From Paractinoplanes ovalisporus (lineage in GTDB: Bacteria > Actinomycetota > Actinomycetes > Mycobacteriales > Micromonosporaceae): DNA of 64,000 bases. A program made the position numbers and the translations under genes. Positions 41,119 through 49,300 of the stretch are shown piece after piece. The notes beneath the pieces were generated by a model, which ran no database searches, was not told the origin of the DNA, and worked only from the letters and a program-made list of their open reading frames with translations. The stretch's first letter is position 1; every line of letters starts with the position of its first letter. The DNA is taken from contig NZ_JAENHP010000013.1 in assembly GCF_016834655.1 (NCBI RefSeq), forward strand, positions 1 to 64,000. The letters are read 5' to 3'.

Positions 41119-42547
41119 CGGCGATGTACTTCGACTCGAGGTACTCCAGCAGGCCCTCGTGCCCGCCCTCGCGGCCGATGCCGCTCTGCTTCACGCCGCC
41201 GAACGGCGCCGCCGGGTCGCTGACCAGGCCCCGGTTGAGGCCGACCATGCCGGCCTCGATGGCTTCGCTGACCCGCAGTCCGCGGGCCAGGTCGGTGGTG
41301 TAGACGTACGCGACCAGGCCGAACTCGGTGTCGTTGGCGAGCCGGACGGCCTCCTCCTCGCTGCTGAACGTCACGATGGGCGCGACCGGCCCGAAGATCT
41401 CCTCGCGCAGGATCGGCGAGTCGGGGGCGACCCCGGTCAGCACCGTCGGCGGGTAGTAGAAGCCGGGCCCCTCGGGGCGGCGGCCACCGGTCTCGGCCTT
41501 GGCGCCGGCCTCGATCGCGCCCTTCACCAGTTCGTCGACCTTGCCGACGGTGTCCTCGTTGACGAGCGGGCCGACCTGCGTGCCCTCGGCCGTGCCGGGG
41601 CCGACCTTAAGGGCGGCCATACGCGAGGCGAGGCGCTGCGAGAAGTCGGCGGCGATCGACGACTCGACGTAGAAGCGGTTGGCCGCGGTGCACGCCTCGC
41701 CACCGTTGCGCATCTTGGCGATCATCGCGCCCTCGATGGCGGCGTCGAGGTCGGCGTCGGCGAAGACCACGAACGGCGCGTTGCCGCCGAGCTCCATCGA
41801 CGTGTTGACCACGTTGTCGGCGGCCTGGGCGAGCAGGATGCGGCCGACCTCGGTGGAGCCGGTGAAGGAGAGTTTCCGTACGCGGGAATCGTGCAGCATC
41901 CGCGAGACGACCTTGCCCGAGCTCCGCGACGGCAGCACGTTGACGACACCCGAGGGGACACCGGCCTCGGCCAGGATCGCCGCCATGGCCAGTGCGGTGA
42001 GCGGGGTGTCGCTGGCCGGTTTGAGGACGACGGTGCAGCCGGCCGCCAGCGCCGGACCGATCTTGCGGGTGGCCATGGCGGCCGGGAAGTTCCACGGCGT
42101 GACCAGCACACACACGCCGACCGGCTGCCGGGTGACCAGGATGCGGTTGGCGCCGGAGGGGGCGGTGGCGAGGGTGCCCTCGCCGCGCACCGCCTCCTCG
42201 GCGAACCACCGGAAGAACTCGGCCGCGTACGTGACCTCGCCCTTCGCATCCACCAGGGCCTTGCCGTTCTCGAGACTGATCATCTTGGCGAGCTCGTCGG
42301 CCCGCTCGGTCATCAGCTCCCAGGCCCGGCGGAGCACCTCACCGCGGACGCGCGGAGCCGTGGCCGCCCAGCCCGCACCCGCCTCGGCCGCCGCGTCCAC
42401 CGCCGCGATGGCGTCGCTCTCGCCCCCGTCCGCGACCGACGCGATCACCTCGCCGGTCGCCGGGTCCAGCACGTCGAAACGGTTCCCGGAGGAGGCGGGA
42501 ACCCACTTGCCGCCGATGAAGAGTTCAGTTTCCACAACCCCCAGCAT
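41108..42547 (-). CDS. gabD: NAD(P)-dependent succinate-semialdehyde dehydrogenase
   Basis: A 479-residue aldehyde dehydrogenase oxidising succinate semialdehyde to succinate in 4-aminobutyrate breakdown. Motifs: VTPWNFPAAMATRKIGPALAAGCTVVLKPA, the general base in SMELGGNAPFVVF, catalytic Cys in NGGEACTAANRFYVE, and the terminal PFGGVKQSGIGREGGHEGLLEYLESKYIAVNW ending typical of GabD. ATG 42547 is listed; GTG 42535 is also possible. Substrate within the SSADH/glutarate-semialdehyde group is inferred. Confidence 0.92.
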   Translation of the reverse strand: MLGVVETELFIGGKWVPASSGNRFDVLDPATGEVIASVADGGESDAIAAVDAAAEAGAGWAATAPRVRGEVLRRAWELMTERADELAKMISLENGKALVDAKGEVTYAAEFFRWFAEEAVRGEGTLATAPSGANRILVTRQPVGVCVLVTPWNFPAAMATRKIGPALAAGCTVVLKPASDTPLTALAMAAILAEAGVPSGVVNVLPSRSSGKVVSRMLHDSRVRKLSFTGSTEVGRILLAQAADNVVNTSMELGGNAPFVVFADADLDAAIEGAMIAKMRNGGEACTAANRFYVESSIAADFSQRLASRMAALKVGPGTAEGTQVGPLVNEDTVGKVDELVKGAIEAGAKAETGGRRPEGPGFYYPPTVLTGVAPDSPILREEIFGPVAPIVTFSSEEEAVRLANDTEFGLVAYVYTTDLARGLRVSEAIEAGMVGLNRGLVSDPAAPFGGVKQSGIGREGGHEGLLEYLESKYIAVNW

Positions 42548-42584
42548 GGTCCGCCGGGCCCGATCCCGCCACGGTTCGCGGGGC

Positions 42585-42720
42585 TCAACCGACCTTCAGC
42601 TGGGCCAGCAGGACGTGGATGTCGGAGTTGACCCGGTACTCGGCGAACCGGCCGTCCTCGATCCGCAGCGTGTCGGTGCCGGTGAAGGCGACCGGCGTGC
42701 CCGGCTCGGCGGCCGCGCCC
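42585..42720 (-). pseudogene. C-terminal fragment of a SnoaL/NTF2-like protein
   Basis: The minus strand before the stop at 42585 reads PVAFTGTDTLRIEDGRFAEY followed by RVNSDIHVLLAQLKVG. This is the conserved end of SnoaL-like ester-cyclase/polyketide-cyclase proteins. The N-terminal two thirds are absent; upstream sequence (SSAVPGGGFPGAA) is not recognisable and there is no start. It is a remnant left by deletion. Confidence 0.65.
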
Positions 42721-42756
42721 GGGAAACCGCCGCCTGGTACCGCTGACGACCCCGGC

Positions 42757-43002
42757 TCAGGCGGGCGGCGGAGGCGGCAGCTCGGCCGCTTCGGCCATGC
42801 GCGTGATGGCGACCGCCGCGCGGATGAACGGGTTGGCGGCCAGGTCGGCGATCGTGTTGATGCCGAAGACCAGGCTCAGGCCCTGGGCCTCCTCCTCGCT
42901 GACCCCGGAGAGGGCGGAGACGGGGGCGTTGACCAGGTCGGTGAGCGGGAGGTCACGGAAGGGCTCGTCGAGCAGGTCGTCGAGGTTCACGGACACGGGC
43001 AT
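42757..43002 (-). CDS. Small hypothetical protein with helix-hairpin-helix-like pattern
   Basis: An 81-residue acidic protein, MPVSVNLDDLLDEPFRDLPL at the start, then SGVSEEEAQGLSLVFGINTIADLAANPFIRAA, and a Pro-rich end. The middle segment looks like a helix-hairpin-helix element (as in VS..EA..L...GI.TI.DLA). GGAGG eight bases before ATG 43002 supports expression. Function unknown. Confidence 0.65.
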   Translation of the reverse strand: MPVSVNLDDLLDEPFRDLPLTDLVNAPVSALSGVSEEEAQGLSLVFGINTIADLAANPFIRAAVAITRMAEAAELPPPPPA

Positions 43003-43204
43003 GGGCTGGGCCTCCGGTGCAGTCGATCCGCCGACGCCCGCAGCATGACACAGTCCACAGTGGCCTCCGAGCCCCGTTTCGGATGGCGCGAAGCCACGAG
43101 CGCGAAGCCACGCCGCGGGCCACGAACGCGGGGCCACGAGCGCGGGCCACGACCGGCGAATTGGCTCGCGTGCCCGGCGGCGGCGCGAATCTACGGTGAG
43201 CGGC

Positions 43205-44047
43205 ATGACCGTAGGGTTTCTCGGGCTTGGCGTGATGGGGACGCCGATGGCCACCAACCTCGCCAAGGGCGGCACCGACCTGGTCGTGTGGAGCCGCACC
43301 GACCGTGGGGACACTCCGCCCGGCGCGTTCCGCGCGGCGAGCCCGGCCGAGGTGTTCGAGCGGGCCGACATCGTGTTTCTGATGCTGGCCACCGAGGCCG
43401 CGATCGACGAAGTGCTCGACGGCGTCGACACGTCGTCGGCGTTGGTGGTGCACATGGGCACGACCAGCCCGGAGTTCTCGGCCCGGCTGGGCGCGCGGGT
43501 GAAGGGCGGCTATGTCGAGGCGCCGGTCTCGGGCTCGCGTGGGCCGGCCGAAGCGGGTGAGCTGGTGGCGATGGTGGCCGGCGATCCGGCGGCAAAGCAG
43601 CGGCTCGGCGGGCTGCTGGGCCTGATGTGCCGGCAGGTGGTCGACTGCGGGCCGGTTCCGGGGGCGCTGCTCATGAAGCTGGCGGTCAACACGTTCCTGA
43701 TCAGCATGGTCACCGGGCTGGCCGAGGCGTTCCACTTCGCCGACGCGTACGGGCTGGATCGCGGCCTGCTGCGGCAGGTGCTCGACGCCGGGCCGATGGC
43801 CAGCGCCGTCTCGCGCGGCAAGGCGGGCAAGCTGGTCGAGGCCGACTTCGCGGTGCAGGCGTCGATCCGGGACGTGCTCAAGAACAACGAGCTGATCGTC
43901 GCCGCCGCGCGCCACCGTGACGTCGCCTCCCCGCTGCTCGACGTCTGCCGCGACCTGTACGCCGCGACGGCCGCCCTCGGGCACAGCGAGGCGGACATGG
44001 CGGCGGTCATCCACGCCCTGCACGCCGCCCGGCGACCCACGTCGTAG
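43205..44047 (+). CDS. NAD(P)-dependent 3-hydroxyisobutyrate dehydrogenase-family protein
   Basis: A 280-residue beta-hydroxyacid dehydrogenase: Rossmann GFLGLGVMGTPMATNLAKGG, substrate motif GYVEAPVSGSRGPAEAGELVAMVAGD, and catalytic Lys region MKLAVNTFLISMVTGLAEAF. Members reduce or oxidise short 3-hydroxyacids or glyoxylate-type compounds, or act as imine reductases; substrate not assignable. ATG 43205 used. Confidence 0.9.
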   Translation: MTVGFLGLGVMGTPMATNLAKGGTDLVVWSRTDRGDTPPGAFRAASPAEVFERADIVFLMLATEAAIDEVLDGVDTSSALVVHMGTTSPEFSARLGARVKGGYVEAPVSGSRGPAEAGELVAMVAGDPAAKQRLGGLLGLMCRQVVDCGPVPGALLMKLAVNTFLISMVTGLAEAFHFADAYGLDRGLLRQVLDAGPMASAVSRGKAGKLVEADFAVQASIRDVLKNNELIVAAARHRDVASPLLDVCRDLYAATAALGHSEADMAAVIHALHAARRPTS

Positions 44048-44254
44048 CAAGCGGCCCTCACCCGTACGAGGGAAATCCGGCGCCGTAGCAAAGGACAGCC
44101 ACCCGCCGTACGAGGGAAGCCGCGTCGTGGCAAGGGAAGACCCGGTGACCGGTCTCTGAAGGCGGGCAGCCACCCGCCGTACGGGAAAGGGAAGTGAGCA
44201 CCGGGGCGCGGCGAGTCGATCACGAGCTCGGGCGGAGTTCACTAGGCTTTGCGG
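44048..44254. repeat. Intergenic GTACGAGGGAA-type repeats
   Basis: No gene is visible. The segment AGCCACCCGCCGTACG occurs at 44097 and 44168, each followed by RGGGAA, and a related CCCGTACGAGGGAA at 44061. Similar CCCCGTACGCGAAA words occur twice at about 34636-34703 beside the tRNA and SDR genes. They look like short interspersed intergenic repeats built around CGTACG. Confidence 0.5.
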
Positions 44255-44875
44255 GTGGCGAAGTATTTCGACGTGCACCCGGACAATCCGCAGGCTCGCT
44301 CGATCCGGCAGGTGGTCGAGATCGTCCGGGGTGACGGGCTGATCGCCTACCCGACGGACTCGTGCTTCGCGCTCGGCTGCCGGATGGGCAACAAGGAGGG
44401 CCTGGACCGCATCCGCGAGATCCGCCACCTCGACGACCGGCACCACTTCACGCTGATGTGCCGCGACTTCGCCCAGCTGGGGCAGTTCGTGCAGATCAAC
44501 AACGCGTCGTTCCGGCTGGTCAAGGCGTCGACCCCGGGCCCGTACACGTTCATCCTGCCCGCCACCAAGGAGGTTCCGCGCCGCCTGCTGCACCCGAAGA
44601 AGAAGACGGTCGGCGCGCGCATCCCCGACCACGTGGTGGCGCAGGCGATCCTCGAGGAGCTGGGCGAGCCGCTGGTGTCGAGCACGCTGCTGCTGCCGGG
44701 GCAGGAGGAGCCGATGACGATGGGCTGGGAGATCAAGGAGGCCCTGGACCACGTCGTCGACGCCGTCGTCGACTCGGGTGAGGGCAGCGTGGAACCGACA
44801 ACCGTGGTCGACCTGTCGGAGGGCGAACCCGAGGTCCTGCGGGTCGGCGCGGGCGATCCGTCCCGGTTCGAATAA
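44255..44875 (+). CDS. YciO/Sua5/YrdC-family protein
   Basis: A 206-residue L-threonylcarbamoyladenylate synthase-like protein: VAKYFDVHPDNPQARSIRQVV, GDGLIAYPTDSCFALGC, HHFTLMCRDFAQLGQF, TPGPYTFILPATKEVPRRLLHPKKKTVGARIPDH. The K/R/T core of the YrdC fold is present, and the length fits the YciO subgroup rather than full-length Sua5. Its role in tRNA t6A formation is inferred and may not apply to YciO. It ends four bases before the convergent WD40 gene. Confidence 0.88.
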   Translation: MAKYFDVHPDNPQARSIRQVVEIVRGDGLIAYPTDSCFALGCRMGNKEGLDRIREIRHLDDRHHFTLMCRDFAQLGQFVQINNASFRLVKASTPGPYTFILPATKEVPRRLLHPKKKTVGARIPDHVVAQAILEELGEPLVSSTLLLPGQEEPMTMGWEIKEALDHVVDAVVDSGEGSVEPTTVVDLSEGEPEVLRVGAGDPSRFE

Positions 44876-44879
44876 AAAC

Positions 44880-46286
44880 TCAGGAGGAGAGCGCTCCATC
44901 GGCGCCCAGCGCGAGGATCACCAGCTCACCGCGGTGGTCCGTCGCGGTCAGGCGCTGCTCGTCGAGGCGTTGCAGCGCGGCGATGCCGGCACCAAACTCG
45001 CCGGCCAGGGTGGGACCGACCGGCGGCCCGGTCCAGTCGACGGTCCACGAGTAGAGCCGGAACTCGTACGACGCGGCCACCACCACCGTTGTCTCGGGCG
45101 TGCCGAGCAGCGCCACCGTACGAACCGGTTCGGGGGCCCGCAGGGTGATGCCGCGTTCCACCTCGTACGCGCTGGCGTCGAGCCGGGCCACGCGGACGGC
45201 CTGGTGTGCGGCCGAGACGACGACCCGGTCGGCCAGGGAGTCGATCGCGCCGACGCGCAGGTCGTGCTCGACGACGACCGTGCGGTCCTCCGGCGGGCCG
45301 GCCGTCACGACGCGGCCCTCGGCGGCCAGCACACCGCCCCGGAACGGCCGGGTCGGCGCGGGCAGGGCGGGCAGCGACAGGCCGGGCGTGAGCGGGGTGC
45401 CCGAGGTGGCGTCGAGCAGGTAGGGCCGGGTGGCGAAGGTGGCGGTGGCCAGCACCGGCCCGCCGACGGCGAGCGACCGGGTGCGGATCGTCGGGTCGGT
45501 CAGCCGCCACACGGGCCGGCTCGCCGAGTCGATCGCGAAGACGGTTCCGTCGTACGCCCCGGCCAGCACATGCCGTCCGTCGGTCGACCAGGTGACCGAC
45601 CGTAGGGCCGCGTCGCCCGCCCGGACGGTGCGGATCGGGTCGAGGTGGGCGTTGCGCAGTTCGATCGCGCCGTCGCGCCGGGCCAGGGCGAGCGTCGTCG
45701 CGTCGGGCGACCAGGCGCACGCCTCCACGGCGGGGGCGGCCCGGCCGGCCAGGGGCGTGCGGTCCTGGGCCAGGTCGCGGACGGCCACGAAGCCGTTGGC
45801 GCCGACCGTGGCCACCAGCCCGGCCGAGCTCACGTCGAGGCGTACGCAATCGTCGATCTCGCCCAGGTAGGCCTCGGCGAAGGCCCGCCACACCGCGGCC
45901 CGGCCGTCGGCGAGCTGGCAGAGCAGGTGCTGCCCGTCGGGCATCCAGGAGACGCCGGTGACCGCGGCCGGGTGACCACCGAGGATTTTCATGAGGTGCG
46001 GCGGACGGTCGTCGACGACCCGCCACACCGCCGCCGTGCCGTCGGCCGACCCGGTGGCGAGCAGATCGGACGCGCCCGGGTTCCAGGACGCGGCGAGCAC
46101 CGCCGAGCGATGGGCAAATTCGGTCATGGTGACCGGGCGGCCGGGATCGCTGGTCTCCAGGACGGTCACCGTGCCGGCTTGGGTCCCGCTGGCCAGCCGA
46201 CGTCCGTCAGCGCGGAAGGCAACGCAGCTGACCGGCGCGGCCGGCGCCGAAGGGGTCCCGGATGTCACGCGACATATGCTGGACAT
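44880..46286 (-). CDS. WD40-repeat protein
   Basis: A 468-residue beta-propeller protein. Repeats are visible as VSCVAFRADGRRLASGTQAGTVTVLE, VLAASWNPGASDLLATGSADGTAAVWR, VTGVSWMPDGQHLLCQLADGRAAVWR and LRSVTWSTDGRHVLAGAYDGTVFAID; the later blades are degenerate. There is no signal peptide or extra catalytic domain, so it should be a cytosolic scaffold. It lies 66 bases downstream of the large helicase gene on the same strand and is probably cotranscribed. ATG 46286 is the most likely start. Confidence 0.82.
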   Translation of the reverse strand: MSSICRVTSGTPSAPAAPVSCVAFRADGRRLASGTQAGTVTVLETSDPGRPVTMTEFAHRSAVLAASWNPGASDLLATGSADGTAAVWRVVDDRPPHLMKILGGHPAAVTGVSWMPDGQHLLCQLADGRAAVWRAFAEAYLGEIDDCVRLDVSSAGLVATVGANGFVAVRDLAQDRTPLAGRAAPAVEACAWSPDATTLALARRDGAIELRNAHLDPIRTVRAGDAALRSVTWSTDGRHVLAGAYDGTVFAIDSASRPVWRLTDPTIRTRSLAVGGPVLATATFATRPYLLDATSGTPLTPGLSLPALPAPTRPFRGGVLAAEGRVVTAGPPEDRTVVVEHDLRVGAIDSLADRVVVSAAHQAVRVARLDASAYEVERGITLRAPEPVRTVALLGTPETTVVVAASYEFRLYSWTVDWTGPPVGPTLAGEFGAGIAALQRLDEQRLTATDHRGELVILALGADGALSS

Positions 46287-46352
46287 CCGAGCGCAACGAG
46301 TCAATACCGTAACCGGTCCTAAACGGTCCGTCAGCCTCTTCTTCAGGTTCCT

Positions 46353-49300
46353 TCAGGGGACGAGCCGCAGGCCGAGCGAGTCTACCCGGCGGTAGGGTCG
46401 GGGCCCCGCGGTGGGCAGGTCTCCGGCCGCCTTCGTGATCGCCTCCCGCAACCGGGCCTCCTCCCCCGCGCGGTCGCGGTGCCACGCCGCGCTCCACACG
46501 CGGTGCAGGCGCCAGCCGAGTCCGGTGAGGACTTCGGACGTGAGCCGGTCACGGTCGCGGGCGGAACTGATCGAGCCGTACCGCGGTCCGTCGCACTCGA
46601 TGCCCAGAACGAACCCACCCGCCGGGGTGGGGTGCCGCACGCCGACGTCGATGCGGTAGCCGTCCAGCCCGATGTCCGCCTTCGCGCGGTAACCCCAGCC
46701 GCGTACGGTCTCCAGCACCGAGGCGACGAGCGGGTCCGCGGCCGGGTCCCGCACCGGCAGCGCCGCCGCGCCGCGCTCGGCGTAGTCCAGGTAGGCGGCG
46801 AGATGCCGTACGCCCTCGTTGGCCGACTCCGGGATGTCGCGGGACCGCACCGACGAGATGATCTCGACGCGGCGCCGGGCCCGGGTGATCGCCACGTTGA
46901 GCCGGCGCCACCCGTTGGGCTGGTTGAGGGCGCCAAAGTGGGTGCTGATCCGGTCGTTCTCGTCGCGGCCGTACCCGATCGAGAAGATCATCACGTCGCG
47001 TTCGTCGCCCTGCACCGATTCCAGGCTCTTGACGAAGAAGCCGGAGAGCCGGTCGCCGTCGAGCAGCCGGTCCAGGCCCGGGTGACGGGTGGCGGCGCGT
47101 TCCAGGGCGGCCTCGATCGCCTCGGCCTGCGCCACCGAGAACGTCACCACGCCCAGCGACAGGTCGGGCCGGGTGGTCAGGCACGCGACCACCCGTTCGG
47201 CGACCATCTCGGCCTCGGCCGGGTTGTCGCGGGTGCTGCCCCGGCGGTAGACGCCCCGGGACGGGATGAACTCGACACCCGTCTCAGGGTCGGCGTTCGC
47301 ACCGGGGAACGTCCGCAGCCGGCCGTCGTAGAACCGGTTGTTGGCGAACGCGATCAACGCCTCGTGGCGGCTGCGGTAGTGCCAGCCGAGCCCGTGGCCG
47401 GGGAAGGCGCCACAGCCCTTGGCCAGCTCCAGGATGGACTGGAAGTCGTTCACGTCGCTGCCGTCGCTGTCGTCGTCGGAGTCGGCGCGGGTGAAGAACG
47501 AGGTGGGCGGCAGCTGCCGGTCGTCGCCGGCCGCGATCACCGCGTCGGCCCGGTACAGGCAGTTGATCGCGTCGGCCGGGGCGATCTGCGACGCCTCGTC
47601 AAAGACGACCACGTCGAACGTCAGGTCGGCCGGCAGGAACTGGCTCACGGCGAGCGGCGACATCAGGAAGCAGGGCTTGCCGGCCTGCACGGTCGTGCGG
47701 GTGCGGGCGATCAGATCCCGTACGGCCAGATGCCGTGTCTCCTTCATACCCTCGCGCCGGAGCAGGGTCACTTCGGCCGGCACGCGCCCGGCGGCCCGGC
47801 GCTGCTCGGCGGCGGCGACGATCGTGGCCGGCGCCTCCCCGGCCAGCGCCGCGTCGAGCGTACGGAACTCGGAGACCAGCCGGTCGCGTTCCGCCCCGCC
47901 GATCGGGTGCAGGCGCGCGTCGTCCCGGATCACCGCGTCGGCCCACGCCGCCAGCAGCGCCCGGTGCAGGGCGGGCCGGATCAGGTCGGCCGGCACCCGC
48001 CGCTCGACGCAGAACCGGATCGTCTCCGGGGTGAGCACCCGCCGGGCCCGGTCGTAGGCAAGCCACTGCTGCTGCCCGTCCGGGTCGTCGGCCAGCGCGG
48101 ACAGCAGCGCCCCGTCGTAGTCGTCGAGTTCGGCCTCGATCTGCGCGCGACGGCCGGGCGCGAACGCGGTCACGACCGTGTCGCGGGCGTCCTCCCAGGC
48201 CCCGAACCGTTCGGCCAGAACCGCGGCCCCGCCGTCCGAGCGCAGCGCGGCCGCCTGTTCCCCGGTGAGCGGCCGGTCCACGCCCGAGGTGAGCCGGCGG
48301 GCCGCGTTCGTCCACGTGACCGCCTCGTCCAGGTGGTCGTCGTGGACGGCCGCCTCCCCCAGCGTGGCCGTGGCGGCGGCGGTGTCGTCGGCCAGGATCC
48401 GTTCCTCGTCGGCGGCCGCGCGGCGCAGACGGGCCAGGTGCCGCGCCTCACCCAGGCCGGGGTCGCGGCCGAGCACCCGGGCGAAGGCCTGCAGGGCGGT
48501 CGACACCTCGGTCAACGGCCCGATCCGGGCGCGACGGCGTTCGCACGCGTCCTGCGGCGTGTCGGCGGCCGATTCCCGTACGGCGAGAGCGCGCACCCGG
48601 ACCGCCAGGCGCGCCAACTCCGGGTCGGGGGCGGGGCGGCAGATCTGGTCGGCCACGGCCGGCAACGCTCCCGGCGGGCTGAGCCGCACCAGTTCACCCG
48701 CCAGCTCCAAGGCCTGGTGCAGCGCCGCGCCGCCCCGCCAGAACCGGCCCAGTAGCGGCGCGTACTGGTGCTCGGCCGCGATCTGCTCGCGCCGCGCCCG
48801 CTGCCAGGCCACAGCGGCGCCGATGTGAGCAACAGCCTCGGCCGGCGGAACCGAGGGCAGCGCGTACGCGGCGACGGCGTCCCAGTCCCGCCGGTACGCG
48901 CCGAGCAGCTTGCGTACCCCGCGGTGCTCGTGGGCCAGCCGCTCGGCCAGCTGTTCCACCGGCTGGTCGACGATCGCCGGGTGGAACCAGCGGCGGCACT
49001 CGGCCTCGGCTGCGGCCACCGCCTCGGCGCAGTGGCGCTGGGCGGCCGCCGCCACCGAGACACCGGGCAGCACACCCGGCCCGAACCAGAACGGCTCCGG
49101 CCGACCGGCCCGCGACGCGAGTTCGGCCAGAGCGGCGAACCGATTCAGGTCGGCGAAGGTCTCGACGGCCGGCAGCCCGAGCCGCGCGGCCATCGGCGCG
49201 ACCGCCAGATGCAGTTCCTCGAGCGCGTCGGCCTCGGCGGCGAGCCGGCGGGCCGTCTCCTCGGCCGTGGCGGCGGTCAGATCGCCCGGGCCCACCGCGG

